The notes under the pieces: model-generated
Database searches by the model: none
What the model saw: the letters and a program-made list of their open reading frames with translations, nothing else
Told to the model about the DNA's origin: nothing
Shown here: in pieces, positions 26,547-33,589 of the stretch
Layout of the letters: the number at the start of each line of letters is the position of its first letter
How positions within the stretch are numbered: the first letter of the stretch is position 1
Translations under genes and position numbers: made by a program
Origin: Bacteroidota bacterium
Lineage (GTDB): Bacteria > Bacteroidota > Bacteroidia > Chitinophagales > Chitinophagaceae
Reading direction: 5' to 3'
Length of the DNA: 59,332 nt
Assembly: GCA_030706685.1 (NCBI GenBank)
Contig: JAUZOA010000024.1
Span: 1 to 59,332, forward strand

Positions 26547-27119
26547 TTGGATGAAAGGACATTAGTCGAACAACTAAAGAAGGGGGACGAAACCGCTTTC
26601 AAAACCATGGTTGAGACCTGGCAAAATATGGTCTACAACACCGCTTTGGGTATTGTGCAGAATGCAGAAGACGCCGAAGATATTGCCCAGGAGGTCTTTG
26701 TACAGGTATACCAGTCTATTGGCTCTTTTAAAGGAGAATCCAAATTTTCGACCTGGCTTTACCGGATAACAGTAACCAAGTCGCTGGATCATGAAAGAAG
26801 AAAAAAAAGGAAAAAACGTTTTGCCTTTGTACGCAGCCTTATCGGGGAACAAAACGAAGTACTGGTAAACCCACCTGATTTTCATCACCCCGGAGTAGTA
26901 CTGGATAATAAGGAGAATGCGGCGGTATTATTCCGGGCTATTTCGGAATTACCGGAAAATCAAAGGATCGCCTTTACACTCAATAAGGTAGAAGGGCTTA
27001 GTTACCAGGAAGTAAGCGAGGTGATGAAAACTACGGTTTCATCGGTAGAATCATTGATGCACAGGGCCAAAAACAACCTGAGAAAGAAGCTGGAAGACTA
27101 CTATAAAAACAGGCCATAA
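26547..27119 (+). CDS. ECF RNA polymerase sigma factor
   Basis: A 190-residue sigma-70 family ECF factor. Region 2 includes AEDIAQEVFVQVYQSI and GESKFSTWLYRITVTKS; region 4 includes LPENQRIAFTLNKVEGLSYQEV and TTVSSVESLMHRAKNNLRK. The reading frame has no ATG before the conserved start; TTG at 26547 (giving MDERTLVEQLKKGDETAF) is the only suitable codon before an upstream stop. Downstream genes suggest control by a membrane anti-sigma factor and a role in envelope stress. Confidence 0.92.
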   Translation: MDERTLVEQLKKGDETAFKTMVETWQNMVYNTALGIVQNAEDAEDIAQEVFVQVYQSIGSFKGESKFSTWLYRITVTKSLDHERRKKRKKRFAFVRSLIGEQNEVLVNPPDFHHPGVVLDNKENAAVLFRAISELPENQRIAFTLNKVEGLSYQEVSEVMKTTVSSVESLMHRAKNNLRKKLEDYYKNRP

Positions 27120-27158
27120 CACAAGTTTTATTGCCTGTAAACGTCTAAATTTAAGGTT

Positions 27159-27512
27159 ATGAAGAAGCACCCGGATATAAATGAAAAAGTGGAGGAAGCG
27201 CTGAATAGCCTGGAAGGAATTCAGAAAGCTGAACTCCAACCGTACTTTTATACGCGACTGACCGCGAGGTTGCAACGAAATGAGAAGACGCTCTGGGAAA
27301 GAATGGGATCATTTCTTGCAAAGCCAGCCGTGGCAGGTGTTTGTCTTTGTGTTATTCTGGTCTTTAATGCCTTTATTCTTTTCAGGCATAATTCGGGCGC
27401 AAAAAACTCTCTGTCAATAGCCGGAACACAAAACGAACAAATAATTACTGACAATGAATACATCCTTGCCAGTGGCAGCAGTTTTGATTATGAAAACTTC
27501 GACCAGCAATGA
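27159..27512 (+). CDS. Probable anti-sigma factor, single-pass membrane protein
   Basis: A 117-residue protein with a cytosolic N-terminal region of about 45 residues (INEKVEEALNSLEGIQKAEL), one TM helix at about 57-74 (AVAGVCLCVILVFNAFIL) and a short periplasmic tail. It lies 39 bp after the ECF sigma gene and overlaps the next gene by 4 bp. Position and topology suggest an anti-sigma factor, although no classical zinc motif (HxxxCxxC) is seen. Confidence 0.6.
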   Translation: MKKHPDINEKVEEALNSLEGIQKAELQPYFYTRLTARLQRNEKTLWERMGSFLAKPAVAGVCLCVILVFNAFILFRHNSGAKNSLSIAGTQNEQIITDNEYILASGSSFDYENFDQQ

Positions 27513-28012
27513 GCACTACATCAAGAAATAGGAATCTTCTTTTTATCATCGCTGCATTATTGCTGACCAATATAGCTGTGCTGGCATATTTTCTCTGGAT
27601 CAAACAACCTGAAGCCAAACACGGCCCGGATAAAAAGAATGGCATGTCGGATATGCTGCAGAAAGAAGTGGGGTTTACTGACGAACAGGTTGCGCAGTAC
27701 AAACAGTTAAAAGATCAGCAATGGACTACCATAAAGCCCATGTTTGATGAAATGCGAAAAGCTAAAGACAGTTTATTCCGTCTTCTCAGCGACCCGAATG
27801 CGAATGATTCAATCATCAACAAGGCCACCGACGCTATTGCACAAAAACAAAAAATACTGGACCTGCAAACGTTTAATCATTTTAAAAAAGTAAGGGCGCT
27901 GTGTACGGCAGAACAACAACCCAAATACGACTCAATGGTGCAGCGGATGTTCAGGAAAATGGGAAAACCCCAGGCACGCCGTAGTGATGCAGACAAGGAA
28001 GAAAAAAAATAA
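27509..28012 (+). CDS. Periplasmic Spy/CpxP-like (heavy-metal-sensor type) protein
   Basis: A 167-residue protein with an N-terminal TM anchor (LFIIAALLLTNIAVLAYFLW) and a helical periplasmic domain of the CpxP/CnrX-like type: GFTDEQVAQYKQLKDQQWTT, then MRKAKDSLFRLLSDPN and FNHFKKVRALCTAEQQPKYD. These domains sense envelope stress or metals and modulate sigma/anti-sigma systems. The 4-bp overlap with the upstream gene indicates translational coupling. The C-terminus is basic. Confidence 0.78.
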   Translation: MSTTSRNRNLLFIIAALLLTNIAVLAYFLWIKQPEAKHGPDKKNGMSDMLQKEVGFTDEQVAQYKQLKDQQWTTIKPMFDEMRKAKDSLFRLLSDPNANDSIINKATDAIAQKQKILDLQTFNHFKKVRALCTAEQQPKYDSMVQRMFRKMGKPQARRSDADKEEKK

Positions 28013-28058
28013 ACAGGCTAACAATTATTTTAATAATACAACCTAAAATTTGATCTAC

Positions 28059-28466
28059 ATGAAAAAGAGATTCTTATTATTTACAGGTATATTACTGACC
28101 TGCACCATGATGTTGAACGCGCAAGGCGGTGGCGGAGGTTTTCAACGCCGCACCGTAGAGGAAAGGGTAAAGACTGTTCACCAGAAGATTGACAGTGCTT
28201 TTAAACTGGATGCAGCAAAACTTACACAGGTAGATTCTGTATTTGCGAACTATTATCGTTCAACTGACAAGTTAAGAGAAGAGTTGATGGCAGGCGGGGG
28301 AGATCGTTCAGCGATGCGTGAAAAAATGCAACCACTTACAGATGCAAGGGATAAAGAGTTGAGAGTTGTGCTTGGCGATGATAATTTTAAGAAATGGAAA
28401 GATGAAATTGAGCCTTCTATGAGACGTCCGGGTGGTGGTCAGGGCGGGGGCAACCGGCAAAATTAG
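28059..28466 (+). CDS. Exported Spy/CpxP-like helical protein with Gly-rich ends
   Basis: A 135-residue protein from MKKRFLLFTGILLTCTMMLN at 28059 (signal peptide ending NAQ). The mature part has a Gly-rich start (GGGGGFQRR), a helical core (RTVEERVKTVHQKIDSAFKL, VFANYYRSTDKLREELMAGG, LGDDNFKKWKDEIEPS) and a Gly-rich C-terminus. The helical pattern resembles Spy/CpxP chaperone-like proteins. It is the last gene of the sigma-factor cluster and is followed by a clear terminator. Confidence 0.7.
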   Translation: MKKRFLLFTGILLTCTMMLNAQGGGGGFQRRTVEERVKTVHQKIDSAFKLDAAKLTQVDSVFANYYRSTDKLREELMAGGGDRSAMREKMQPLTDARDKELRVVLGDDNFKKWKDEIEPSMRRPGGGQGGGNRQN

Positions 28467-28496
28467 TTTTTAGGGTTATATGGTAGTTAATAATTA

Positions 28497-28528
28497 AACC
28501 CCGGTTCATCTATATGACCGGGGTTTTA
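28497..28528 (+). terminator. Terminator after ECF cluster
   Basis: AACCCCGGTT and ACCGGGGTTT form a 10-bp stem with a 10-nt loop and a short T-run, 30 bp past the last gene of the sigma-factor cluster. Confidence 0.85.
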
Positions 28529-28622
28529 TAATTATTAAAAGTTTTATTCTGAGAGGGATGTCTAACTCAGTTTCCTGAAACCTGCCGGTAAAATCAACCA
28601 ACGACACCGGGTAAACTTTCGA

Positions 28623-29378
28623 TTAACTTCCCATCCATTCTTTGAATGCCGATACATTTTCCTGGCTGATGATAATATCCTCGCTGACAACCGGCTCCAG
28701 TTCCAATTGGAGCTTGCTTTTGGGATAGGTTTTTATTTTTTTGATAGCAGTAAGCTGGACAAGGTATTTCCTGTTCACACGATAAAACTGTGCGGGATCC
28801 AATTGTTTTTCAATATCTGTCAGCGACTGATCGAGGATAAATTTTTGCTTCTTTTTATCTACCATACAAACCAACTTATGCGCTGCATAGAAATAGGCAA
28901 TATCCTCCACCCTCACGCTGATATAATCAGTACCCCGCTTTACCAGAAATCTTTTTTTATACCCATTTCCCGCTGATTGCTGCTGCCATTGCAGCAACTG
29001 CTGAAAGCCCGAAGAAAAATGTTGTTTTAATTTGGCGTACTTATTCAGGGCCGTTTCCAGCTTATCCTGTTTTACCGGTTTAAGCAGGTAATCAATGCTG
29101 TTATGTTCAAAAGCTTCCTGCCAATATTCATCAAATGCCGTGCAGAAGATCACGGGAGTAGTTATATTGATCTTTTCAAATATTTTAAATGAAAGACCAT
29201 CGCTTAATTCAATATCCATAAACAGAAGATCGGGCATGGGGTTTTGCTGTAACCATTCAACAGAAGCATTGACGCTGTTCAGGAGCGCGGGTACTTCAAT
29301 GGAGCTGTCAGCTTTTTGTATCGCCTTCAGCAACTTTTCCGCCGCTGGTTTTTCGTCTTCTATGATGATGACCTTCAT
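28623..29378 (-). CDS. LytTR-family response regulator
   Basis: A 251-residue regulator. Its receiver has the phospho-acceptor D55 (LLFMDIELSDG) and the conserved Lys in YLLKPVKQDKLE; the LytTR domain is seen in DIAYFYAAHKLVCMV and AQFYRVNRKYLVQLTAIKKI. It is directly downstream of the LytS-type kinase at 29380 (1-bp gap), its evident partner. Targets are unknown. Confidence 0.92.
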   Translation of the reverse strand: MKVIIIEDEKPAAEKLLKAIQKADSSIEVPALLNSVNASVEWLQQNPMPDLLFMDIELSDGLSFKIFEKINITTPVIFCTAFDEYWQEAFEHNSIDYLLKPVKQDKLETALNKYAKLKQHFSSGFQQLLQWQQQSAGNGYKKRFLVKRGTDYISVRVEDIAYFYAAHKLVCMVDKKKQKFILDQSLTDIEKQLDPAQFYRVNRKYLVQLTAIKKIKTYPKSKLQLELEPVVSEDIIISQENVSAFKEWMGS

Positions 29379-29379
29379 A

Positions 29380-30375
29380 TCAGTAAATTTTTAACACAGG
29401 TAAACTAACCGTAAAATCATTTTCTTCTTCTTTGATTGTGATTTCTTTTGCCGTAGTAAGTTTATAACGTTCTCCAAGGTTGTGCAAACCGATCCTGGAA
29501 GATGATTTGCGTAACATTTTTCGATGTATGGGGTTATGAACAACCAGTTGATCATTTTTCATGGTTATTTGAAGCATTAATGGCACAGCTTCTGAAAACT
29601 CATTATGTTTTATTGCATTTTCTGCCAGTATTTGCAATGAAATGGGCGGAACCAGATAATAATCAAGGGCTTCTCTATCAATATTCACGACCAATTGTAC
29701 CGCTTTTTCAAAACGTATCTGCAATAATAAAAAATAACTTTGCAGGAACTCCGTTTCTTCCCGCAACAGCACAAGATCCCTTGCTTTGTTTTGTAAAATA
29801 TAACGGTAGACATCAGCAAGATTATCATTAAACAGTTTCGCCTTATCGGGCTTGTTTTCAATCAGGTGACTTAGTGTATTCAGCGAATTAAATATAAAAT
29901 GAGGATCGATCTGGTTTTTTAAAGCTTCCAGTTCCGCTTCGGCTTTGGCTCTTTCCAACTGCTCATTTCTTATTATCCCGCTTTCTGATTCTTTTACCAG
30001 GAAGGCCGTTTCATATACATGTGTAATAAAAATAACAGCTACCAGGATGATAAGAGCGGATTCTGTAATTATGTTCCAGTTCACGGGCTCATTGACGAAT
30101 ATTTTGTACCATCCTATGAGAAGCAATACACTTACCGGCACAGTATAGAAAGTAACCGAAAGAATCAATATGGCTATTTTACGGACAGGCTTGTTTATCC
30201 AGTCGAAATAACTCCTTAAGGAAAAATGCAGGTACCGGTTTCCCTCCCAGATAACGAAAGCGATCAGGATAGTATAAAGAAAACTAAGCTTCACCTGCCA
30301 GTTTGAAAAATTGTGGCCATTGACCATACCTGTAACCAGTGGGATGGCGATGCCAAAAAAGGGAACCAGGATCAC
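29380..30375 (-). CDS. LytS-type sensor histidine kinase
   Basis: At least 331 residues: four hydrophobic segments, then a His_kinase domain with QIDPHFIFNSLNTLSHLI and an ATPase region (ISLQILAENAIKHNEF, SRIGLHNLGERYKL). The listed GTG start (30375) falls inside what looks like a conserved opening, with NPVLRINDIGF readable just upstream in the same frame. That frame stays open to a stop at 30114-30116 offset +400, i.e. up to 30514, without ATG, GTG or TTG, so the true start is unresolved. Confidence 0.85.
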   Translation of the reverse strand: MILVPFFGIAIPLVTGMVNGHNFSNWQVKLSFLYTILIAFVIWEGNRYLHFSLRSYFDWINKPVRKIAILILSVTFYTVPVSVLLLIGWYKIFVNEPVNWNIITESALIILVAVIFITHVYETAFLVKESESGIIRNEQLERAKAEAELEALKNQIDPHFIFNSLNTLSHLIENKPDKAKLFNDNLADVYRYILQNKARDLVLLREETEFLQSYFLLLQIRFEKAVQLVVNIDREALDYYLVPPISLQILAENAIKHNEFSEAVPLMLQITMKNDQLVVHNPIHRKMLRKSSSRIGLHNLGERYKLTTAKEITIKEEENDFTVSLPVLKIY

Positions 30376-30540
30376 ACGAAAGCCAATATCATTGATCCGG
30401 AGAACGGGGTTCCTGCTTGTCGTTTCGTTTGATATGTTTATCCTTCCCTTTTCCAGGTTGGTTCGCTTTTTAATTGCCGGGTAAAAATTATAAAATAGTT
30501 TAGATATACAAGTTCATTTCCTCACCAAATTTCATTGATT

Positions 30541-30975
30541 ATGCAAATGGGTTCCATTAACTGGCTGGCAGTCCTGGTTGCCGGGATATCTTCCTTCGTA
30601 GTAGGCGGAATATGGTATTCGCCTGGTTTATTCGGCAAAGCATGGATGAAAGACAATAATCTTACTGAGGAAGATGTAAAAAGAGGAAATAAAGGGAAAA
30701 TATTTGGATGGACATTTATCTTTTCATTAGTAATGGCGGCCAATCTTGGTATGTTCCTCGCTGATCCGCCTTCTTCCTGTCCCGTTAATTGTGCGCCAAG
30801 AGCCGATATAGGATGGGGTACTATGGCCGGTTTCCTCTCAGGTATCTGGACATTTTGCGCTATTGCGATTCACAGTTTATTTGAACAAAAGACCTGGCGG
30901 CTTATCCTGATCAATGGTTTTTACAGCATCGTCGCGCTTACACTGATGGGAGCAATTATTGGCGTGTGGCGATAA
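30541..30975 (+). CDS. DUF1761 family membrane protein
   Basis: A 144-residue four-helix membrane protein from the ATG at 30541 (MQMGSINWLAVLVAGISSFV). The GGIWYSPGLFGKAWMKDN segment after helix 1 is the DUF1761 signature; later helices are FSLVMAANLGMFLA, GFLSGIWTFCAIAIHSLFE and FYSIVALTLMGAIIGVWR. No function is established for this family. It stands alone, divergent from the LytS-type kinase. Confidence 0.88.
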   Translation: MQMGSINWLAVLVAGISSFVVGGIWYSPGLFGKAWMKDNNLTEEDVKRGNKGKIFGWTFIFSLVMAANLGMFLADPPSSCPVNCAPRADIGWGTMAGFLSGIWTFCAIAIHSLFEQKTWRLILINGFYSIVALTLMGAIIGVWR

Positions 30976-31101
30976 TCAATGATAAAGGCGTCAGGGTTAG
31001 TAAAGGGTTGTGCTATGCAGGCATAGGATTCAAGGAAACCAAGGCCACTTAATAGCTGATTAAGTACCTTGCAGCCCTTAATAAACTTCAAATAACTGCG
31101 T

Positions 31102-32193
31102 ATGAAAAAAATTTTCCTTTTTGTAATTGCCATTGCGTGTTTACAGGGAGTGTTTGCCCAAATGGATCTGCCACCCAGCGGCGGTAACCCCCGTGCAAAA
31201 ATCACCGAAGAAGTGGGTATTACCGATATTACTATTGCTTATTCCAGGCCGGATGTAAAAAACCGGGAAGGAAAAATTTGGGGCAACCTGATCACTCCTG
31301 GTTTTAGTACTGCCAGCTTACTCACTAACCAAAATACAAATCCCTGGCGCGCGGGCGCCAATGAAAATACAACCATAACATTTGAACATGATGTGAAAGT
31401 AGAAGGGAAAAATGTAAAGGCAGGTACTTATGGATTGTTTATGGCGGTTTGGCCTGACAGCGTGATAATCATACTGTCTAACCAGAGTAATGCATGGGGA
31501 AGTTTTTACTATGAACAAAAATATGATGCTCTCCGTGTAACCGTGAAACCGGTCGCATTGGACAAAAGCGTTGAATGGCTGAAATATGAATTCATTGAGC
31601 ACAAGGAAAAAAGCTGCACGATTGCCCTGATGTGGGAAAAACTGATGATCCCATTTAAAGTAGAAGCAGACGTTGATAATATTGTAGTGAGTCGCCTTCG
31701 TGAACAGGTAACGAGCCAGAAAGGTTTTAATAACATCAATATGTTACAGGCAGCACAATACTGCCTGAATAAAAATATCAACCTGGAAGAGGCATTGAGC
31801 TGGAGCCAGCGGGCGGCAGGATTGAAAAGTTATGCAACATTGAGAAATCTTGCTACGGCTTATGAAAAGCTAAACCGCATACCGGAAGCGGATTCAGTAA
31901 TGACAGAGGCATTGACGATGGCCAATGTCAATCAATATACGGGCTATGGTAAAACCCTGGTGGGCCAAAAAAGAACCGATAAGGCGCTCGAGGTATACCT
32001 GGCAAGCCAAAAGAGATTTGGCGATGTATTTGCAGTAAACAACGGGTTGATGTTTGGCTATTCGGCAAAAGGAGATTATAAAAAAGCACTGGCAGCAGCA
32101 GAGAAAGCAATAGGGCAGGCGCCAAACGATGCGGCTAAAAAGACATTGGAAGGTCAGGTTGCCAAACTGAAAGATGGAAAAGATATTAACTGA
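31102..32193 (+). CDS. Exported DUF2911 protein with TPR-like C-terminus
   Basis: A 363-residue exported protein. The signal peptide (KKIFLFVIAIACLQGVFAQ) precedes a DUF2911 domain (ITIAYSRPDVKNREGKIWG, PWRAGANENTTITFEHDV, VKAGTYGLFMAVW), an all-beta family of unknown function common in Bacteroidota. Residues about 215-355 form helical, TPR-like repeats (NLEEALSWSQRAAGLKSYA, DYKKALAAAEKAIGQAPND). It is presumably periplasmic and may act as a scaffold. Confidence 0.88.
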   Translation: MKKIFLFVIAIACLQGVFAQMDLPPSGGNPRAKITEEVGITDITIAYSRPDVKNREGKIWGNLITPGFSTASLLTNQNTNPWRAGANENTTITFEHDVKVEGKNVKAGTYGLFMAVWPDSVIIILSNQSNAWGSFYYEQKYDALRVTVKPVALDKSVEWLKYEFIEHKEKSCTIALMWEKLMIPFKVEADVDNIVVSRLREQVTSQKGFNNINMLQAAQYCLNKNINLEEALSWSQRAAGLKSYATLRNLATAYEKLNRIPEADSVMTEALTMANVNQYTGYGKTLVGQKRTDKALEVYLASQKRFGDVFAVNNGLMFGYSAKGDYKKALAAAEKAIGQAPNDAAKKTLEGQVAKLKDGKDIN

Positions 32194-32247
32194 TGAAGGT
32201 GAAAACCGATCATGATTAAGGGAAATTTATCACCAAAACTATAAATA

Positions 32248-32637
32248 ATGGCCTACAAGAATGCAATAAGCTGGTTTGAGATTGGCGCGCTGGATCTTGC
32301 CCGCGCACAAAAATTTTATGAAACTATTTTTAATTTGAAACTTAATTCTCTTGATCTTCCTAATATAAAAATGAGGATGTTTCCTATTGAAGATATGATG
32401 GGTGTCGGCGGGGCTATAGTCGACAGCGGCGGCTTTCATAAGCCATCAACTACTGATGGGCCATTGATCTACCTGAATGGCAATCCGGATGTTCAAAAAA
32501 TATTGGACAGAGTAGAGGGCGCCGGAGGAAAGATTATGGTTCCGAAGACAGAAATATCTCCCGAATACGGGTATATGGCTGTGATTATCGATACTGAGGG
32601 AAACAGGATAGGCCTGCATAGTATTCCGGGGCAATAA
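32248..32637 (+). CDS. VOC family protein
   Basis: A 129-residue single VOC domain: NAISWFEIGALDLARAQKFYE opens the first module and GYMAVIIDTEGNRIGLHSI closes the last with the expected D-x-E-G-N-x-(I/F)-G-L-H pattern. Similar proteins are annotated as glyoxalase-like, but the metal ligands cannot be assigned with confidence. First of a VOC-SRPBCC-DinB trio with short gaps (11 and about 16 bp). Confidence 0.87.
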   Translation: MAYKNAISWFEIGALDLARAQKFYETIFNLKLNSLDLPNIKMRMFPIEDMMGVGGAIVDSGGFHKPSTTDGPLIYLNGNPDVQKILDRVEGAGGKIMVPKTEISPEYGYMAVIIDTEGNRIGLHSIPGQ

Positions 32638-32648
32638 ATTTTTTTTAT

Positions 32649-33152
32649 ATGGCTACTTCACATGACTGGAGCCGTTTTACGGTTCGAATCAATGTAAATG
32701 CACCGGTGGAGAAATTATACCATGCCTGGGTTACGCGTTCAGGCATGGAGTCCTGGTTCCTGCGACTAAGTGAATATAAAAAGCCGGGAGGATCGTTAAG
32801 AGGAAACAATGAACTTGTGGAAAAAGGAGATTCATATAAGTGGCTCTGGCACGGCTACGCTGATGAAACGGCAGAGTATGGAGAAATACTCGATGTCAAT
32901 GGCAAGGACCTTTTCAAATTCAGTTTTGGCAAAGCGGGTAATTGTACTGTAAAGATTTATAAGGAAGATCACGAAACAATTGTCGAATTGGCGCAGGATA
33001 ATATACCTGCCGATGAAGAAGTGATGTACAATTGGCATGTGGGCTGTAAAACCGGGTGGACATTTTACCTGGCCAATATGAAATCTGTTTATGAAGGGGG
33101 AATTGACCTCAGGAATAAAAACGTCAATCTTCAACAAGTATTAAATTCCTGA
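32649..33152 (+). CDS. SRPBCC/AHSA1-like domain protein
   Basis: A 167-residue soluble START-like protein. Opening VRINVNAPVEKLYHAWVTRSGMESWFL and the later YGEILDVNGKDLFKFSF and WTFYLANMKSVYEGGIDLR segments are typical of AHSA1/activator-of-Hsp90-type SRPBCC proteins. It is 11 bp downstream of the VOC gene. The ligand is unknown. Confidence 0.85.
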   Translation: MATSHDWSRFTVRINVNAPVEKLYHAWVTRSGMESWFLRLSEYKKPGGSLRGNNELVEKGDSYKWLWHGYADETAEYGEILDVNGKDLFKFSFGKAGNCTVKIYKEDHETIVELAQDNIPADEEVMYNWHVGCKTGWTFYLANMKSVYEGGIDLRNKNVNLQQVLNS

Positions 33153-33168
33153 AAGAAAAATCAGCAAA

Positions 33169-33567
33169 TTGAAATTTGATTTAGACAAGTCATACGAAAT
33201 ATTGGAAAGAACTCCTGTTGTTTTAAAAACACTTTTAACGGGATTAGATGACGCGTGGATAAGAGGTAACGAAGGCCCCGAAACCTTTTCTCCTTATGAT
33301 GTGATAGGTCACCTGATACATGGCGAAAAAACAGGTTGGCGCGCAAGAACGAACAGGATACTTGAATATGGCGTTTCAAAAACTTTTGATTCTTATGATC
33401 GCTTTGCCCAGTATCAAGAAAGCAAAGGAAAGACGTTGCGACAATTGCTGTCAACCTGGGTTATTCACGACCTGACACATATGGCACAAATAACACGGGT
33501 AATGGCCAAGCAATACAAAGGTGAAATGGGACCATGGGTGGAATTTTTTCGCATCATGAGCTTTTGA
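33169..33567 (+). CDS. DinB-like protein, apparently missing an internal segment
   Basis: A 132-residue DinB-superfamily protein starting at TTG 33169 (MKFDLDKSYEILERTPVVLK). GHLIHGE and HDLTHMAQ, which supply the His ligands of DinB proteins, are present. From memory of homologues, about 38 residues are missing between YQESKGK and TLRQLLSTW, where full-length members carry another helix and a HP..G.VTL segment. The frame remains open through the join, so this looks like an in-frame deletion, and the protein may not fold normally. Confidence 0.75.
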   Translation: MKFDLDKSYEILERTPVVLKTLLTGLDDAWIRGNEGPETFSPYDVIGHLIHGEKTGWRARTNRILEYGVSKTFDSYDRFAQYQESKGKTLRQLLSTWVIHDLTHMAQITRVMAKQYKGEMGPWVEFFRIMSF

Positions 33568-33589
33568 TACCTGTTTTGCTATTTTAGTC

